The notes beneath the pieces were generated by a model. That model was not told the origin of the DNA. It did not search any database and saw only the letters and a program-made list of their open reading frames with translations. DNA of 64,000 nt. Source: CAVVJA01 sp963809815. GTDB lineage: Bacteria; Actinomycetota; Actinomycetes; Mycobacteriales; Jatrophihabitantaceae. The translations under genes and the position numbers were made by a program. This document shows positions 44,464 to 53,508 of the stretch, piece by piece (position 1 is the first letter of the stretch; every line of letters starts with the position of its first letter). The stretch is from the NCBI GenBank assembly GCA_963809815.1, contig CAWELM010000007.1, positions 1 through 64,000 on the forward strand. Direction: 5' to 3'.

Positions 44464-45852
44464 TCATTCGCTCCATGCTGCCGGTGCCTGGCCGTAGCGC
44501 GGTGGTAGGTGTGGCCAGGACAACGGGATGCCATCGAGCTCGCCGGGTGGGGCGATGCCGGTCCAGCCGTCGCCGAGTGGACGGCGGTACGGGTCGTCGG
44601 GGTACGGGTCGTCGGGGTACGGATCCTGGGCGGTAGGAGGGTCGGCTCGGGTGCCCTGCTGTTGGAGCCAATGTGCCGTGCGGGTCAGGCTGAGCTGTGC
44701 GCTGCGGGCCTGCCCGGTGCGGCCGCGGTGCGCCAGCGCAGCCATGGTGGCCGCGGCGATGAGGTAGCCGGTGGCGTGGTCGAGCAGTTGGCACGGCAGC
44801 ACGCCGGGGCGGGTGCCGTCCGGGCTGGTGGCCCAGCCGATACCGGTGGCGATTTGCACCAGGCTGTCGAAGCCGCGCCGCGACGACCAGGGGCCGCTGC
44901 TGCCCCAAGCCGACAGCGACACCACGATGGTGCCGGGGTGCCGCTCGGTGACCTGATCCGGGTCGAGGCCGAAGCGGCGTAGCGCCCCGGGACGGTAGCC
45001 GGTAACGACCACATCGGCGTCCCGTAGCAGCGCGTGCAGCGTTTCGCCTCCGCTGCGGGTGGCCAGGTCGAGGGTGGCGCTGATCTTGCCGATGACCCCG
45101 TCGATGGCGCTGCGCGGCAGTTCGGGGTGGTGCGGGTCGTCGATGCGTAGCACCTCCGCCCCGAAGGCGGCGAGCATCCGGGTGCCGACCGGTCCGGCGA
45201 TCACCCTGGTCAAGTCGAGCACCCGCAGCCCGGACGCGGGCAACGGGCCGGAGGGCGGCAGGGGCGCGGCGTCGCCGAGCGGCTCGGTGACGACCAGCGG
45301 GCCGGTCGTGGCCGCGCGTCCCGGCCCGCTCCGGTACCACTCGCGTGGGGTCCGGGCGGCGACCGCGAGACCACCCGCTGCAAATACCCGAGCCTCGATC
45401 TGCTGCGACGACTGCGCGGCGAGCGCGGCGGCCAGCGACGGTGCGATCTCGGCGTCGGGCCGCTCCGGCAGACCGAAGGCGGCTACGAGCGCCGCCCGAT
45501 GCCACGGGTAGTTGGCGTGGGTACGTACCCACCCGTCCGCAGTCGGCCACAGCCGCGATAGCGGAGCGAAACCGCGTGCGCTGCTGCCTGCCGGATCGCG
45601 CAACAGCGCTTCGCTGCGCACCGCGGCCGCCACATGCGCGGTGTCCAACGCCACCTCCGGACGCCGCCCGGTGCGCAGCTCGGCAAGCTCGGCCGCGGCT
45701 AGTAGAGATGCAGCAACCGCAGCAATCGCACACTCCGCTACTGCGAGCGGCGAGGCAAGCTCGGGCAGATCCGGCTCACCGCGCAGCGCTAGCTCATCAT
45801 CGACACGCAGCCCCAACTGAATCAGCAGATCCTCGAGCAACCGAACCGGCAC
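44464..45852 (-). CDS. Class III CoA-transferase (CaiB/BaiF-like)
   Basis: A 462-residue protein, GTG start at 45852. The family's usual N-terminal signature (LRVLDLTRVIAGPVGTRMLA, AFGAEVLRID) appears only near residue ~210, followed by KISATLDLATRSGGETLHALL, GYRPGALRRFGLDP and LSAWGSSGPWSSRRGFDSLV. The first ~190 residues resemble a second, partial CoA-transferase half (RGFAPLSRLWPTADGWVRTH), so the order is that of the duplicated actinobacterial subgroup. The catalytic Asp of the classical enzymes is not clearly placed. A DPYPD repeat lies near the C-terminus. Substrate unknown. Confidence 0.85.
   Translation of the reverse strand: MPVRLLEDLLIQLGLRVDDELALRGEPDLPELASPLAVAECAIAAVAASLLAAAELAELRTGRRPEVALDTAHVAAAVRSEALLRDPAGSSARGFAPLSRLWPTADGWVRTHANYPWHRAALVAAFGLPERPDAEIAPSLAAALAAQSSQQIEARVFAAGGLAVAARTPREWYRSGPGRAATTGPLVVTEPLGDAAPLPPSGPLPASGLRVLDLTRVIAGPVGTRMLAAFGAEVLRIDDPHHPELPRSAIDGVIGKISATLDLATRSGGETLHALLRDADVVVTGYRPGALRRFGLDPDQVTERHPGTIVVSLSAWGSSGPWSSRRGFDSLVQIATGIGWATSPDGTRPGVLPCQLLDHATGYLIAAATMAALAHRGRTGQARSAQLSLTRTAHWLQQQGTRADPPTAQDPYPDDPYPDDPYRRPLGDGWTGIAPPGELDGIPLSWPHLPPRYGQAPAAWSE
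44587..44631. repeat. 15-bp tandem repeat inside the CoA-transferase gene
   Basis: GTACGGGTCGTCGGG is present twice in a row (44587-44616), followed by a third diverged copy. It encodes Asp-Pro-Tyr-Pro-Asp units and can slip without changing the frame. Confidence 0.7.
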
Positions 45853-45865
45853 GTCACGATTCTTG

Positions 45866-46024
45866 CCGCTGATTGACGCCTGGCGTAGACCCGCTGCGTG
45901 CGCGCACCTCGGGGACGCGGCCCTGATACTCGCCCGCCTTTCCGGACGCAAACAAGACTCAGTCGCAGCCGCACTCGACCGGCTCAGCGCAGGTGCACAA
46001 CGACTACGCGAACTCATCGCCTAA
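45866..46024 (+). pseudogene. Coding-like 3' fragment on the plus strand
   Basis: A stop-bounded frame with high GC at third positions ends at TAA 46022-46024. Its last part (AHLGDAALILARLSGRKQDS then VAAALDRLSAGAQRLRELIA) is a clean amphipathic helix pair. There is no start codon, and it runs antisense into the CoA-transferase start. Probably a gene end left after a deletion. Confidence 0.3.
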
Positions 46025-46168
46025 GAAGGTTCACTGCCAGCGCGATGACGCGATCTCCGGGGCTACGCTCAGCGCTTGGCGGCAGTGAACCAGTCCAGCC
46101 AGATCAGAGGGAACCGCGCGAGCGTCTGCCACGAATAGATGTCACAGCACACCGACTGGGAGGATGCG

Positions 46169-46477
46169 ATGAGCGTCATCATCACGGCCAAGGTCCGCGG
46201 CGACACCGACAAATTCCGCCGCGCACTGACCGAACGGGCCGCAGAGTTTGCACAGATCGCCGAGCGTGCTCGCGGCGGCGCCGGCGCCCTGCATCACAGA
46301 TTCGGCATCGGCGAGGGCTACGTGCTGATCGTGGACGAGTGGGAATCGGCCGACCAGTTCCAGCAGTTCTTCGGCGACCCCTCATTGCAGGAGTTCGTAG
46401 CGGCCGTAGGCGGAGACACCAGCACGCCACCGGAGATAACGGTCTGCGAAGCAATCGAATCGCCCGACCAATTCTGA
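46169..46477 (+). CDS. Antibiotic-biosynthesis-monooxygenase-like small protein
   Basis: A 102-residue protein with GGGAGGA six bases before the ATG (an in-frame ATG at 46139 has none). MSVIITAKVRGDTDKFRRAL, ALHHRFGIGEGYVLIVDEWE and SADQFQQFFGDPSLQEFVAA give the dimeric barrel with the typical V-[DE]-E-W-E-S-x2-x-F-Q-x-F motif. Could bind or oxidise a small aromatic; the third such barrel in this window. Confidence 0.75.
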   Translation: MSVIITAKVRGDTDKFRRALTERAAEFAQIAERARGGAGALHHRFGIGEGYVLIVDEWESADQFQQFFGDPSLQEFVAAVGGDTSTPPEITVCEAIESPDQF

Positions 46478-46760
46478 CCTCCGGGCATCCAGGGGTAAAT
46501 ACCTCGCTGACGGCTGCTCGCCGGCCCGTTGCGAGGCGGGCCCTCACGTTCTGCGCCCACGAGTGACTTGACGGAGCGGGCCGTTGGCGTCGGCGGACTG
46601 GCGGGTGCTCAATACCTGCGCTCCCACCCGTGCCGGTCGTTACCCGGACCACCCCAACGCCGGCGCGTGCCGGACAAGCCCTCGAGGTAGCCGCAAGCGA
46701 AACGGTGGTCACGCCTGGCAGCCTCTCTCCGCCGAAATATCCGGGTGAGATCATCGGTGG

Positions 46761-47576
46761 ATGAGTTCGCGACGCCTATCGGTGGGGTGCGAGTTCACCT
46801 ATGAGGCGGCGGTGCCGACACCGGCGATCTTCCAGGTGCAGCCCGGACCGTCGTGCGGATTCACGGTGACGTCGGAGGCGTGGTCGTCGACGCCGCAGAT
46901 GCGGTTACGCAGTTACGCGGATCTGTATGGCAATCCGTGTACCCGGGTGGTGCTGCCGGCAGGCCGATCCACGTTCCGGTACGCGGCCGACGTCGACGTT
47001 CCGGACGCCCCGGAGGACGCGGATGAATTCGCACGCGAGGTCGCACCAGACGATCTGCCGGACGATACGCTGATTTACACGCTGCCGAGCCGGTACTGCC
47101 TGCCCGATGTGCTGGGCGATGAAGCGTGGGCGCGGTTCGGCACCCGTCCGCCTGGCTATCGGCGGGTGCAGGCGATATGTGATCACGTCCATTCCCACCT
47201 GACCTTCAGCTACGGCAGCTCGACGGCCTGGTCGACGGCCGCCGACGTCAACAGCGCCCGGCTGGGTGTCTGCCGGGACTTCACCCACTTGGCGATCTCG
47301 TTCTGCCGGGCGTTGAACATTCCGGCCCGGTACGTGTTCGGGTACCTGCCCGACATGGATGTGCCGGTCGACCCCGCTCCGATGGACTTCGCCGCCTGGA
47401 TGGAGGTGTGGCTCGATGATCGTTGGTGGACCTTCGACCCGCGCAACGGCACCCGCCGCAAAGGCCGAGTGGTAATCGGCCGGGGCCGAGACGCCTCAGA
47501 CGTGGCGATGGCTACCACGTTCGGCGGTCCCCAGCTGCACAGCATGACCGTCCACGCCGCGGAAGTGCTGCCATGA
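46761..47576 (+). CDS. Transglutaminase-like protein (His position changed)
   Basis: A 271-residue protein. N-terminal beta-sandwich (SVGCEFTYEAAVPTPAIFQV ... YGNPCTRVVLPAGRSTFRY), then the papain-like transglutaminase domain with Cys171 in ARLGVCRDFTHLA and Asp226 in WWTFDPRNG. The third triad residue, His in the usual HAW, is Ala in PMDFAAWMEVWLDDR. It may be inactive or use another residue; I recall that relatives vary here. Its stop overlaps the next start (ATGA), so the two transglutaminases are coupled. Confidence 0.88.
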   Translation: MSSRRLSVGCEFTYEAAVPTPAIFQVQPGPSCGFTVTSEAWSSTPQMRLRSYADLYGNPCTRVVLPAGRSTFRYAADVDVPDAPEDADEFAREVAPDDLPDDTLIYTLPSRYCLPDVLGDEAWARFGTRPPGYRRVQAICDHVHSHLTFSYGSSTAWSTAADVNSARLGVCRDFTHLAISFCRALNIPARYVFGYLPDMDVPVDPAPMDFAAWMEVWLDDRWWTFDPRNGTRRKGRVVIGRGRDASDVAMATTFGGPQLHSMTVHAAEVLP

Positions 47577-48460
47577 TGTTCGACCAACGGCTGATTCATG
47601 CGCCAGGGCTCGACCATCGCAACCTTGACCTCGACGGTGCCGACCGGGTGACCTACCTACTCGAGCAAAGCTTCCGCTATGACTACCCGGGGCCGGTGCA
47701 GCAGCTCCGGCACCGGCTGGTCGTGCTGCCGCCGGCTCGGCACGGCACTCAGCATTTGCGTGCGCACCGGGTCGAGGTGCACGGCGCGGTCGCCCGGCGC
47801 GTGACGCGACGCGACGCGCGGGGAAACACCGTCGTGCGGTTGCGCGCCGAGCGGGTCGAGCGCAGCGTTCAGTTCCGGGTCGGGGCCCTGCTCGAGCGCG
47901 TTCTCGGTGACGGCCCGGTGCGGCTGGCCGCAAGCGCGCTCACGGATCCGCGTCTGCTGAACGCTACCCGGCTAACCGCCCCCGACCCGCGGCTGCGCGA
48001 ACTGGCCGGGGAGCTGGGAGACGGCACCGCTACACAACTCGAGCTAGCAGGCCGGATCTGTCAAGCAGTGCACTCGGCCATCACCTACCAGTACGGCGTC
48101 ACCTCGGTACGGACCACGGCGGCCGACGCGCTGGCCGCCGGGCGGGGTGTATGCCAGGACTCGGCGCACATCATGCTCGCGTTGTGCCACCTGCTCGCTC
48201 TTCCCGCCCGCTATGTATCCGGGCACCTGCTAGGCCAAGGTGGTACACATGCTTGGGTCGAAGTGGTGATACCTCAGGCGGATCATGCAGTCGCGATGCC
48301 GTTCGACCCGTGCAACGGCGTCCCAGCGTCGGCTCGCTACCTGACCGTGGCTACCGGCCGCGACTACGGTGACGTGCCACCGACCTCCGGCACCTACATC
48401 GGCCCGGCCGGTGCTCAACTGACCAGCAACCGGCGCGTCGCCGTCCTCGACGCTGCCTGA
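47573..48460 (+). CDS. Transglutaminase-like protein (full triad)
   Basis: A 295-residue protein with N-terminal beta domain (TYLLEQSFRYDYPGPVQQLR HRLVVLPPA read as strand pairs) and a catalytic domain with Cys194 (AGRGVCQDSAHI), His226 (GQGGTHAWVEVV) and Asp245 (MPFDPCNG). It is translated from an ATG within the preceding stop. Bacterial proteins of this type act as proteases or amidases on peptides; no signal peptide, so cytoplasmic. The partner at 46761 has lost the His, which suggests a catalytic/non-catalytic pair. Confidence 0.9.
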   Translation: MMFDQRLIHAPGLDHRNLDLDGADRVTYLLEQSFRYDYPGPVQQLRHRLVVLPPARHGTQHLRAHRVEVHGAVARRVTRRDARGNTVVRLRAERVERSVQFRVGALLERVLGDGPVRLAASALTDPRLLNATRLTAPDPRLRELAGELGDGTATQLELAGRICQAVHSAITYQYGVTSVRTTAADALAAGRGVCQDSAHIMLALCHLLALPARYVSGHLLGQGGTHAWVEVVIPQADHAVAMPFDPCNGVPASARYLTVATGRDYGDVPPTSGTYIGPAGAQLTSNRRVAVLDAA

Positions 48461-48475
48461 GCAAACCACGTCACC

Positions 48476-48535
48476 CTGCTGGCGTGCCCGCCGCGCGACC
48501 GCCTGCTGGCGTGCCAGCCGGGCGACCGCCTGCTT
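48476..48535. repeat. 27-bp tandem repeat (two copies plus part of a third)
   Basis: Unit 1 (48476-48502) and unit 2 (48503-48529) each begin CTGCTGGCGTGCC and differ at two positions; a partial third copy starts at 48530. It lies between the convergent transglutaminase and phospholipase-D-like genes. Confidence 0.65.
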
Positions 48536-48653
48536 CCGCGTCCTCGTGAGCCGCCACGTCGCCCTGGCGGTAACGAAACGCCTTGCCGGCGCTCAAAGTC
48601 GACGAACGCCGCGGCGGGTTCAACCTCTGCCTTTCACTGCTTCGCGGTGCAGG

Positions 48654-50270
48654 TCAGAACTGATGACGGCGGCGAAGCGCCCACGGCCGCCCGTCGGGGT
48701 CATAGACCGCGTGACAGAGCGGAACGGCCCAGGCCAGCGTCCGCCGGCTCAGCCTCGGAGCATCGTAAGGTCGGAGCCGCCCCGGCGGTCGGCCGCCGGG
48801 GGCGCCTCGGTGCCAGGCCTCCAGATCTCGTGCGTTGCTGGCAAAGGCGTCGAAGGCGCCCATGGGATCGATGAGGTCCAGGTCGTCGCCGGGCAGCCGG
48901 TCCAAATGCTCCCGGGCCAGTTCCAGCCGTAGGCGTCGGGCGAAACGACGAGCTCCGTGACCATCGCGGTCGATGATCTGAGGATGCCGGTCGTCGCGAA
49001 CCTCGTCGAGAATCGCACACGATAATTCGGAATCGTGCGTCCAGGATCGTCGATTCACGTTGGCTGATCCGACCGACGCCCACACGTCATCGACGACACA
49101 CACTTTGGCGTGCACGTAGATGGGAGTCCCGGCATGGTTCTCGATGCCGTATATCGCCACCCGATCACCGCCGGCGGCACGTAGCATATCGATCGCCTGC
49201 TGGCGGCCGGCGAGATTGGGTGGCTTGGAAAGTCGGCCGTCCTGATCGGGATGGAGCGGGACAACAGCGATCAGACGCAATTGCCGATTGGTGCTCAGGG
49301 CGTCGGCAAAGCAGCGCATGACATCGACCGCCCACAGGTATTGGTCCTCCAGGTAGATGAGACTGTGCGCCCGGCCGATGACCTTCTCATAGGCGTGCGC
49401 GACGCTGCGTTCGCCGCGCGGGGCGAACGGATAGCCCGGCCGGCGAAGAGGATAGGTCCGCAGGACCTGCACGAACTGGCGGCCGCGCGCCGCGGGGTCG
49501 GGAAGTTGCGGTGGGAGGACACCACAGCTTCGGTCCTCGCGACGCAGCACGTCGCTGATCACGTCGATCGGATTGCGGGTCAGCCGGGCCGGATCTTCCC
49601 AACGCTCACGGAACACCGTCTCGAGGTCCGCGACCGCTGGCCCCTGGATTCGCAACTGCACGTCGTGCCATGGTGGGCGCGGCCCATAGATCTTCGCCAT
49701 CGGTTGACGCTGGCGATCGCCACGGTGTTCCGGGCCGTCCAGGCGGCTGTGGCACAAATCGATCCCGCCCGCGAAGGCGACGTCAAGCTCGGGCCGGCCC
49801 GGATGACGCAGGACTACGAACTTCTGATGATGGGACCCTCCTGGGCGCACCCGCATATCTCGGACGCACTCGCCGCCAGCCGCCTCTATCTCCTCACCGA
49901 GATGGCGATTCTCTTGCTCACTGAACGCAAACTGGTCCATGTGAGAACGCCAGAGCAGGCCCTTGACCGTCACCCCGCGAGCAGCGGCGTCCGCGAACTC
50001 GTGTGACACTCGGTTACCGGCCTCGTCCAAGCGCTGATCGGGATCTCCGCGCCAATCCGTGAACAGCAGCAGGTCTCCGGCACGCATCAACCGGATGCTC
50101 CGCAGCAACTCAGCGAAGTAGGTCCGGCCGTGTACCAGGACCGTAACGTCGTTGCCCGTCGACCAGGCCATGCCATCGCCACGACGGCCGTCCAACCGCG
50201 TCGCCGGATTGCCCCGCTCCGCCGACGTCAGAAACCACTCATCTACGCGCACGAGACGATCCAACCCCAC
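48654..50270 (-). CDS. Phospholipase D-like protein
   Basis: A 538-residue PLD-superfamily protein with two HKD regions. The first, HHQKFVVLRHP (~150), has His and Lys but Arg where Asp is usual; the second, VHAKVCVVDDVWASVGSANV then NRRSW (~388-410), is complete. YLEDQYLWAVDV (~318) and RLIAVVPLHPDQ are typical of the large bacterial PLD proteins that act as lipases or cardiolipin-synthase-like transferases. No signal peptide is seen. GTG start. The upstream membrane-protein gene lies 26 bp away on the same strand, so both are likely one unit. Confidence 0.88.
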   Translation of the reverse strand: MGLDRLVRVDEWFLTSAERGNPATRLDGRRGDGMAWSTGNDVTVLVHGRTYFAELLRSIRLMRAGDLLLFTDWRGDPDQRLDEAGNRVSHEFADAAARGVTVKGLLWRSHMDQFAFSEQENRHLGEEIEAAGGECVRDMRVRPGGSHHQKFVVLRHPGRPELDVAFAGGIDLCHSRLDGPEHRGDRQRQPMAKIYGPRPPWHDVQLRIQGPAVADLETVFRERWEDPARLTRNPIDVISDVLRREDRSCGVLPPQLPDPAARGRQFVQVLRTYPLRRPGYPFAPRGERSVAHAYEKVIGRAHSLIYLEDQYLWAVDVMRCFADALSTNRQLRLIAVVPLHPDQDGRLSKPPNLAGRQQAIDMLRAAGGDRVAIYGIENHAGTPIYVHAKVCVVDDVWASVGSANVNRRSWTHDSELSCAILDEVRDDRHPQIIDRDGHGARRFARRLRLELAREHLDRLPGDDLDLIDPMGAFDAFASNARDLEAWHRGAPGGRPPGRLRPYDAPRLSRRTLAWAVPLCHAVYDPDGRPWALRRRHQF

Positions 50271-50296
50271 GAGTCACGGGCGACCTGACCGGGTGG

Positions 50297-51043
50297 TTAC
50301 TGCAGGGCGCTGACGGCGCGGGCGATGACCAGCAGCGAGGTTATCAATGCGGCGGTGGCTTGCACGGCCATCAGCATCTTCATGCGACTGCTCAGCGGCA
50401 TCGTGTCGGTCGGGCTGAACGCGCTGGAGTTGGTGGTCGACACGTACAGATAGTCGATAAAGGTGGGCATCCAATCGGACTTCTCGCTCGAGCCCGCGCT
50501 GACCTCGACCACGGTGTCTCGGTCCTCGTCGTGGGAGAAGCGCAGGTCAGCCAGCGGCAGCTCATCCCGTGACCGCCGAACCCGCGACACCGGCCCACCG
50601 CGGTCGAGCTCCCAATAGATCAACGCGAACGCGATCACATTCGTCGCCCACACCTGCAACGCCGCCAGCAGCAACGCGCCGCCCCCCTTGACCTGCGCAC
50701 TGACCAAATCGTGCACCAGCTGCCCCAAAGCGACCAGGTTGGTCAACACGATCACCGCGATCAACACCAGCGAGATCATTCGAGACTGCCGGGTCTGACG
50801 CGTGATCCGCCGCGGATCGGTCGCCACCAAAGCGACCAGCAAAATCCCTTCCAGGATCGGGATGACGAACCGCGGCCCGACCAGCAGCTGATTCGGCAGC
50901 GAAGCGTACAAGACAACCGCCACCACAACCGCCACCGTCGGCGGTAACCGGGCCTCCCCCACACCGACATGACGGCCCCGATGCCCCGGATAACCCCGAC
51001 GCGCTCCAGCCGATCTCCGAGCCACCCACCGAGCATCACCCAT
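50297..51043 (-). CDS. Multi-pass membrane protein (DUF1345-like)
   Basis: A 248-residue protein with about six membrane helices (LPPTVAVVVAVVLYASLP; FVIPILEGILLVALVA; MISLVLIAVIVLTNLVALGQ; LLLAALQVWATNVIAFALIY) and a soluble loop (~145-190) rich in acids. Near the end, WMPTFIDYLYVSTTNSSAFS PTD followed by a helix (written here in two parts) recalls the pore-loop-plus-last-helix of DUF1345 proteins. The start is uncertain: a GTG after ~25 Arg-rich residues may be the real one. It is upstream of the PLD gene. Confidence 0.72.
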   Translation of the reverse strand: MGDARWVARRSAGARRGYPGHRGRHVGVGEARLPPTVAVVVAVVLYASLPNQLLVGPRFVIPILEGILLVALVATDPRRITRQTRQSRMISLVLIAVIVLTNLVALGQLVHDLVSAQVKGGGALLLAALQVWATNVIAFALIYWELDRGGPVSRVRRSRDELPLADLRFSHDEDRDTVVEVSAGSSEKSDWMPTFIDYLYVSTTNSSAFSPTDTMPLSSRMKMLMAVQATAALITSLLVIARAVSALQ

Positions 51044-51456
51044 ACCCGGCCACCAGCCCAGTCACCGCGCCGCGAAACCCGGTCGACCAGCCCCCGCCGG
51101 CCGGGTTCGACGTCGGGCTCTTGCGGGCGAACGAGCCGGTCTAGGTCCCGGCGTAAGGCCGTGATCGCGAAGTTGGCGTCCGGAACGCGCGCGGTGACAG
51201 AACGATCTGCGCGGTGTCGTCATGGGCACACGCGCACAGGTATCGATGGTTGTGGGCGTCGCGCAGCGCGGCGAGCGGCGGCGATTCAGCCGGTTCCTGT
51301 GGCGTTATCTCGCCTGCCCGCGAGATTCGCGCGCGGAGTCAAGACGCCGGGGTGAGTCGCAGCACCGGGATCTCGCGGTCGGTCTTCTGCGGATAGGCAC
51401 CGAAATTCGGTGCCCCCGCGCGCAAGCCAGCCGGAGGTTTCTCGATCGACATACCT
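51044..51456. other. Intergenic region, no gene seen
   Basis: 413 bp between the membrane protein start and the end of the terpene-cyclase-like gene. Only short Arg-rich frames; I see no operator or hairpin of note. Confidence 0.4.
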
Positions 51457-52404
51457 TCACTGTGCTCCGTTCCCGTCATACCAGGCCAGCACCCGCAACG
51501 CCCGTAGCGTGTTCCAGCGGCTGGGTGTCCCGTCACCGTCCTCGAGTGGGAAGTGCACCGCACCACGGTGGGTGTTCTCCAACGGCCAGGTGCCGTCCGG
51601 ACTCCGCTTGGACCGGACCAGGTCGATGGTCTCGGCCAGTGCCGGGTCGGGCAGGTCACCGGTGGCTTGGAAGTAGTCGAGCGCGCGCAGCACGTCATAG
51701 TGCCAGTAGGCCGGAAATGAGAACTGCAACCAGTCGGCGTCCACGATCGCACCGGTGCTCTGCCGCCGAAACAATCGCCGGGTGAGCAGATACTCCTCGC
51801 CGCGCCGCCGCGCTGTGACGACGGCGTGTGACCCGCCGGTTGCGCGCTCGAAGGCCAGCAGGCCCTCCAGCACGCAGATCGTTGAGTGGAACGACGAGCG
51901 AAGCGAGCCGTTGTCGGCCTCGCAGTTCCAGCCGCCGTCGGCGAGTTGTTCACCGAGCAGCCGGCTCACGATGTCGTCGACCGCTACCCCGAAGTGGGCG
52001 CCGATCGCGACCGTGCGCCCGTTGATACACGGCTCGACCTCACCAGCGAAGAACGGCTGCCCGGCGTGCTCCCAGCGACAGTTCGCCTGCACCAGCGCAA
52101 CCGTCTCACGCACCGGCTCGGTGGTCGGTTCGACGCCGAACTCGCGCAACAGGATCATGGTGGGCAGGGTCGCCGTCCACGGCTGGCCGAAAGAGAAGTC
52201 ACCGCGAAAGCCCGCCGGGAAACACGCCCCGCCGGCCCACTGCCCGTCGCCGTCGCGCTGCGCGAGCAACCGGGCACCCCAGCCCTCCGTCGCGACGCGC
52301 GCCCGTTCGCCGGCTACCACCGCCGGCGGCGCGTCCGTGAGGTCGCGCAGCACCTGCCACCGCACCGCCGGGTCCGATTCGAGCAACCAGTCGATCACGT
52401 CCAC
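51457..52404 (-). CDS. Alpha-alpha-toroid protein (squalene-cyclase/prenyltransferase-like)
   Basis: A 315-residue protein, GTG start at 52404 (VDVIDWLLESDPAVRWQVLR). It has repeated QW-like helices: GWGARLLAQRDGDGQWAGG, LLGEQLADGGWNCEADNGS and LVRSKRSPDGTWPLENTHRG, the pattern of the alpha-toroid family that includes terpene cyclases and prenyltransferases. The DxDD protonation motif of squalene cyclases is absent, so it is probably a non-cyclase member. Function unknown. Confidence 0.8.
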   Translation of the reverse strand: MDVIDWLLESDPAVRWQVLRDLTDAPPAVVAGERARVATEGWGARLLAQRDGDGQWAGGACFPAGFRGDFSFGQPWTATLPTMILLREFGVEPTTEPVRETVALVQANCRWEHAGQPFFAGEVEPCINGRTVAIGAHFGVAVDDIVSRLLGEQLADGGWNCEADNGSLRSSFHSTICVLEGLLAFERATGGSHAVVTARRRGEEYLLTRRLFRRQSTGAIVDADWLQFSFPAYWHYDVLRALDYFQATGDLPDPALAETIDLVRSKRSPDGTWPLENTHRGAVHFPLEDGDGTPSRWNTLRALRVLAWYDGNGAQ

Positions 52405-52588
52405 TACGGGACGGTACCGCGGGCACCAGCGGAGGCAGCCGCGGCAGCGGAGGGCTCCCGCACCCGGCAACGACCCGCCGGATCGCATGATCGTGCGCGG
52501 CTTGCCTTAACCGCAATCGGGGCAACCAGGCACGTCGACCACGGCGCGGCCTACGCTCAAGTACGCGGGTTGACAGGACGGAGACGGC

Positions 52589-53233
52589 GTGGCGAGACCG
52601 GTGCGGGTGGTAGGCCTGGGCGGTTCACTGCGAGCCGCCTCCACAAGCCTCACCGCGCTCAAGGCGGCGTTGGAGGGTGCGACCGCGTTCGGGGCCGAGG
52701 TTCAGCTGATCTCGGTCCGTGATCTGGGTCTGCCGCTGTACACCTCCGAACACGCGACCCCGGCAGGCGCGCACGAATTCGCCGACGCCGTATACCGGTG
52801 TGATGCGCTGATCTGGTCCAGCCCGACCTACCACGGCTCGGTCAGCGGCTCGTTCAAAAACGCCCTCGACTGGCTGATCCTGCTCGCGGAGCGTGATCCA
52901 CCCTATCTGTCCAACAAGCCGATCGGGCTGGTTTCCACTGCTGGCGGGGTGCAAGGGCTGCAGGCGGTCAACTCGATGGAGTTCATCGCCCGCGCGCTAC
53001 GCGGCTGGAGCGTTCCGCTGGTGCTGCCCGTGCCGCAGACGTGGCGATCGTTTGACCCGGATGGGCAGCTCGCCGATGAGGCCATCGCCCGCCAACTGCG
53101 CGCCCTCGGCACCGAGGTCGTGCGTGCCGCCCGCCAGTTCCAGGCCGAAGGCACCTGCGATTACGCCGACGACCGGCAGTTCGCCCGCCACGACGATGCG
53201 GTCCAGCCCAAGGCCAGTAGTCCAGCTTCATAG
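52589..53233 (+). CDS. NADPH-dependent FMN reductase
   Basis: A 214-residue flavodoxin-like reductase, GTG start with GGAG upstream. FMN-binding segments: GLGGSLRAASTSLTALKAAL (~9-28), IWSSPTYHGSVSGSFKNALD (~74-93), and VSTAGGVQGLQAVNSMEFIA. It reduces FMN or quinone with NAD(P)H in the cytoplasm. It stands alone and diverges from the toroid gene. Confidence 0.9.
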   Translation: MARPVRVVGLGGSLRAASTSLTALKAALEGATAFGAEVQLISVRDLGLPLYTSEHATPAGAHEFADAVYRCDALIWSSPTYHGSVSGSFKNALDWLILLAERDPPYLSNKPIGLVSTAGGVQGLQAVNSMEFIARALRGWSVPLVLPVPQTWRSFDPDGQLADEAIARQLRALGTEVVRAARQFQAEGTCDYADDRQFARHDDAVQPKASSPAS

Positions 53234-53246
53234 CAGGCGCGCGACG

Positions 53247-53414
53247 TCACGCGTCAAGCACCACAACCACCCGTGCGCTTGGGTGCGGTCTGACGAGCAT
53301 GGCCGCGGCGTCCGCCGTGTCCTCAAAGGCGAAGCCGCGCGACAGCGGCACCATCAGATCGCCAGCGACTGCCGGCTTCACGTTCCGCACCCGGGCCGGG
53401 GCGCGGAAACGGGC
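53247..53414 (-). pseudogene. Alcohol dehydrogenase/quinone reductase C-terminal fragment
   Basis: The last ~55 residues (VKPAVAGDLMVPLSRGFAFE, DTADAAAMLVRPHPSARVVV) end like a medium-chain dehydrogenase, with the usual Leu-Asp-Ala tail. The rest is gone and the upstream part is antisense to the DUF6328 gene leader. A second fragment of this type in the window, besides 39207-39362. Confidence 0.5.
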
Positions 53415-53508
53415 CACGTGCCGCATGACAAGTCGAGGAGTTGGGCAGCTCAAGCTCGCCGGTTGGCGAGATGATCGCAGCGTCCCGCGGTCCGTCCTGA
53501 GGAGCACC

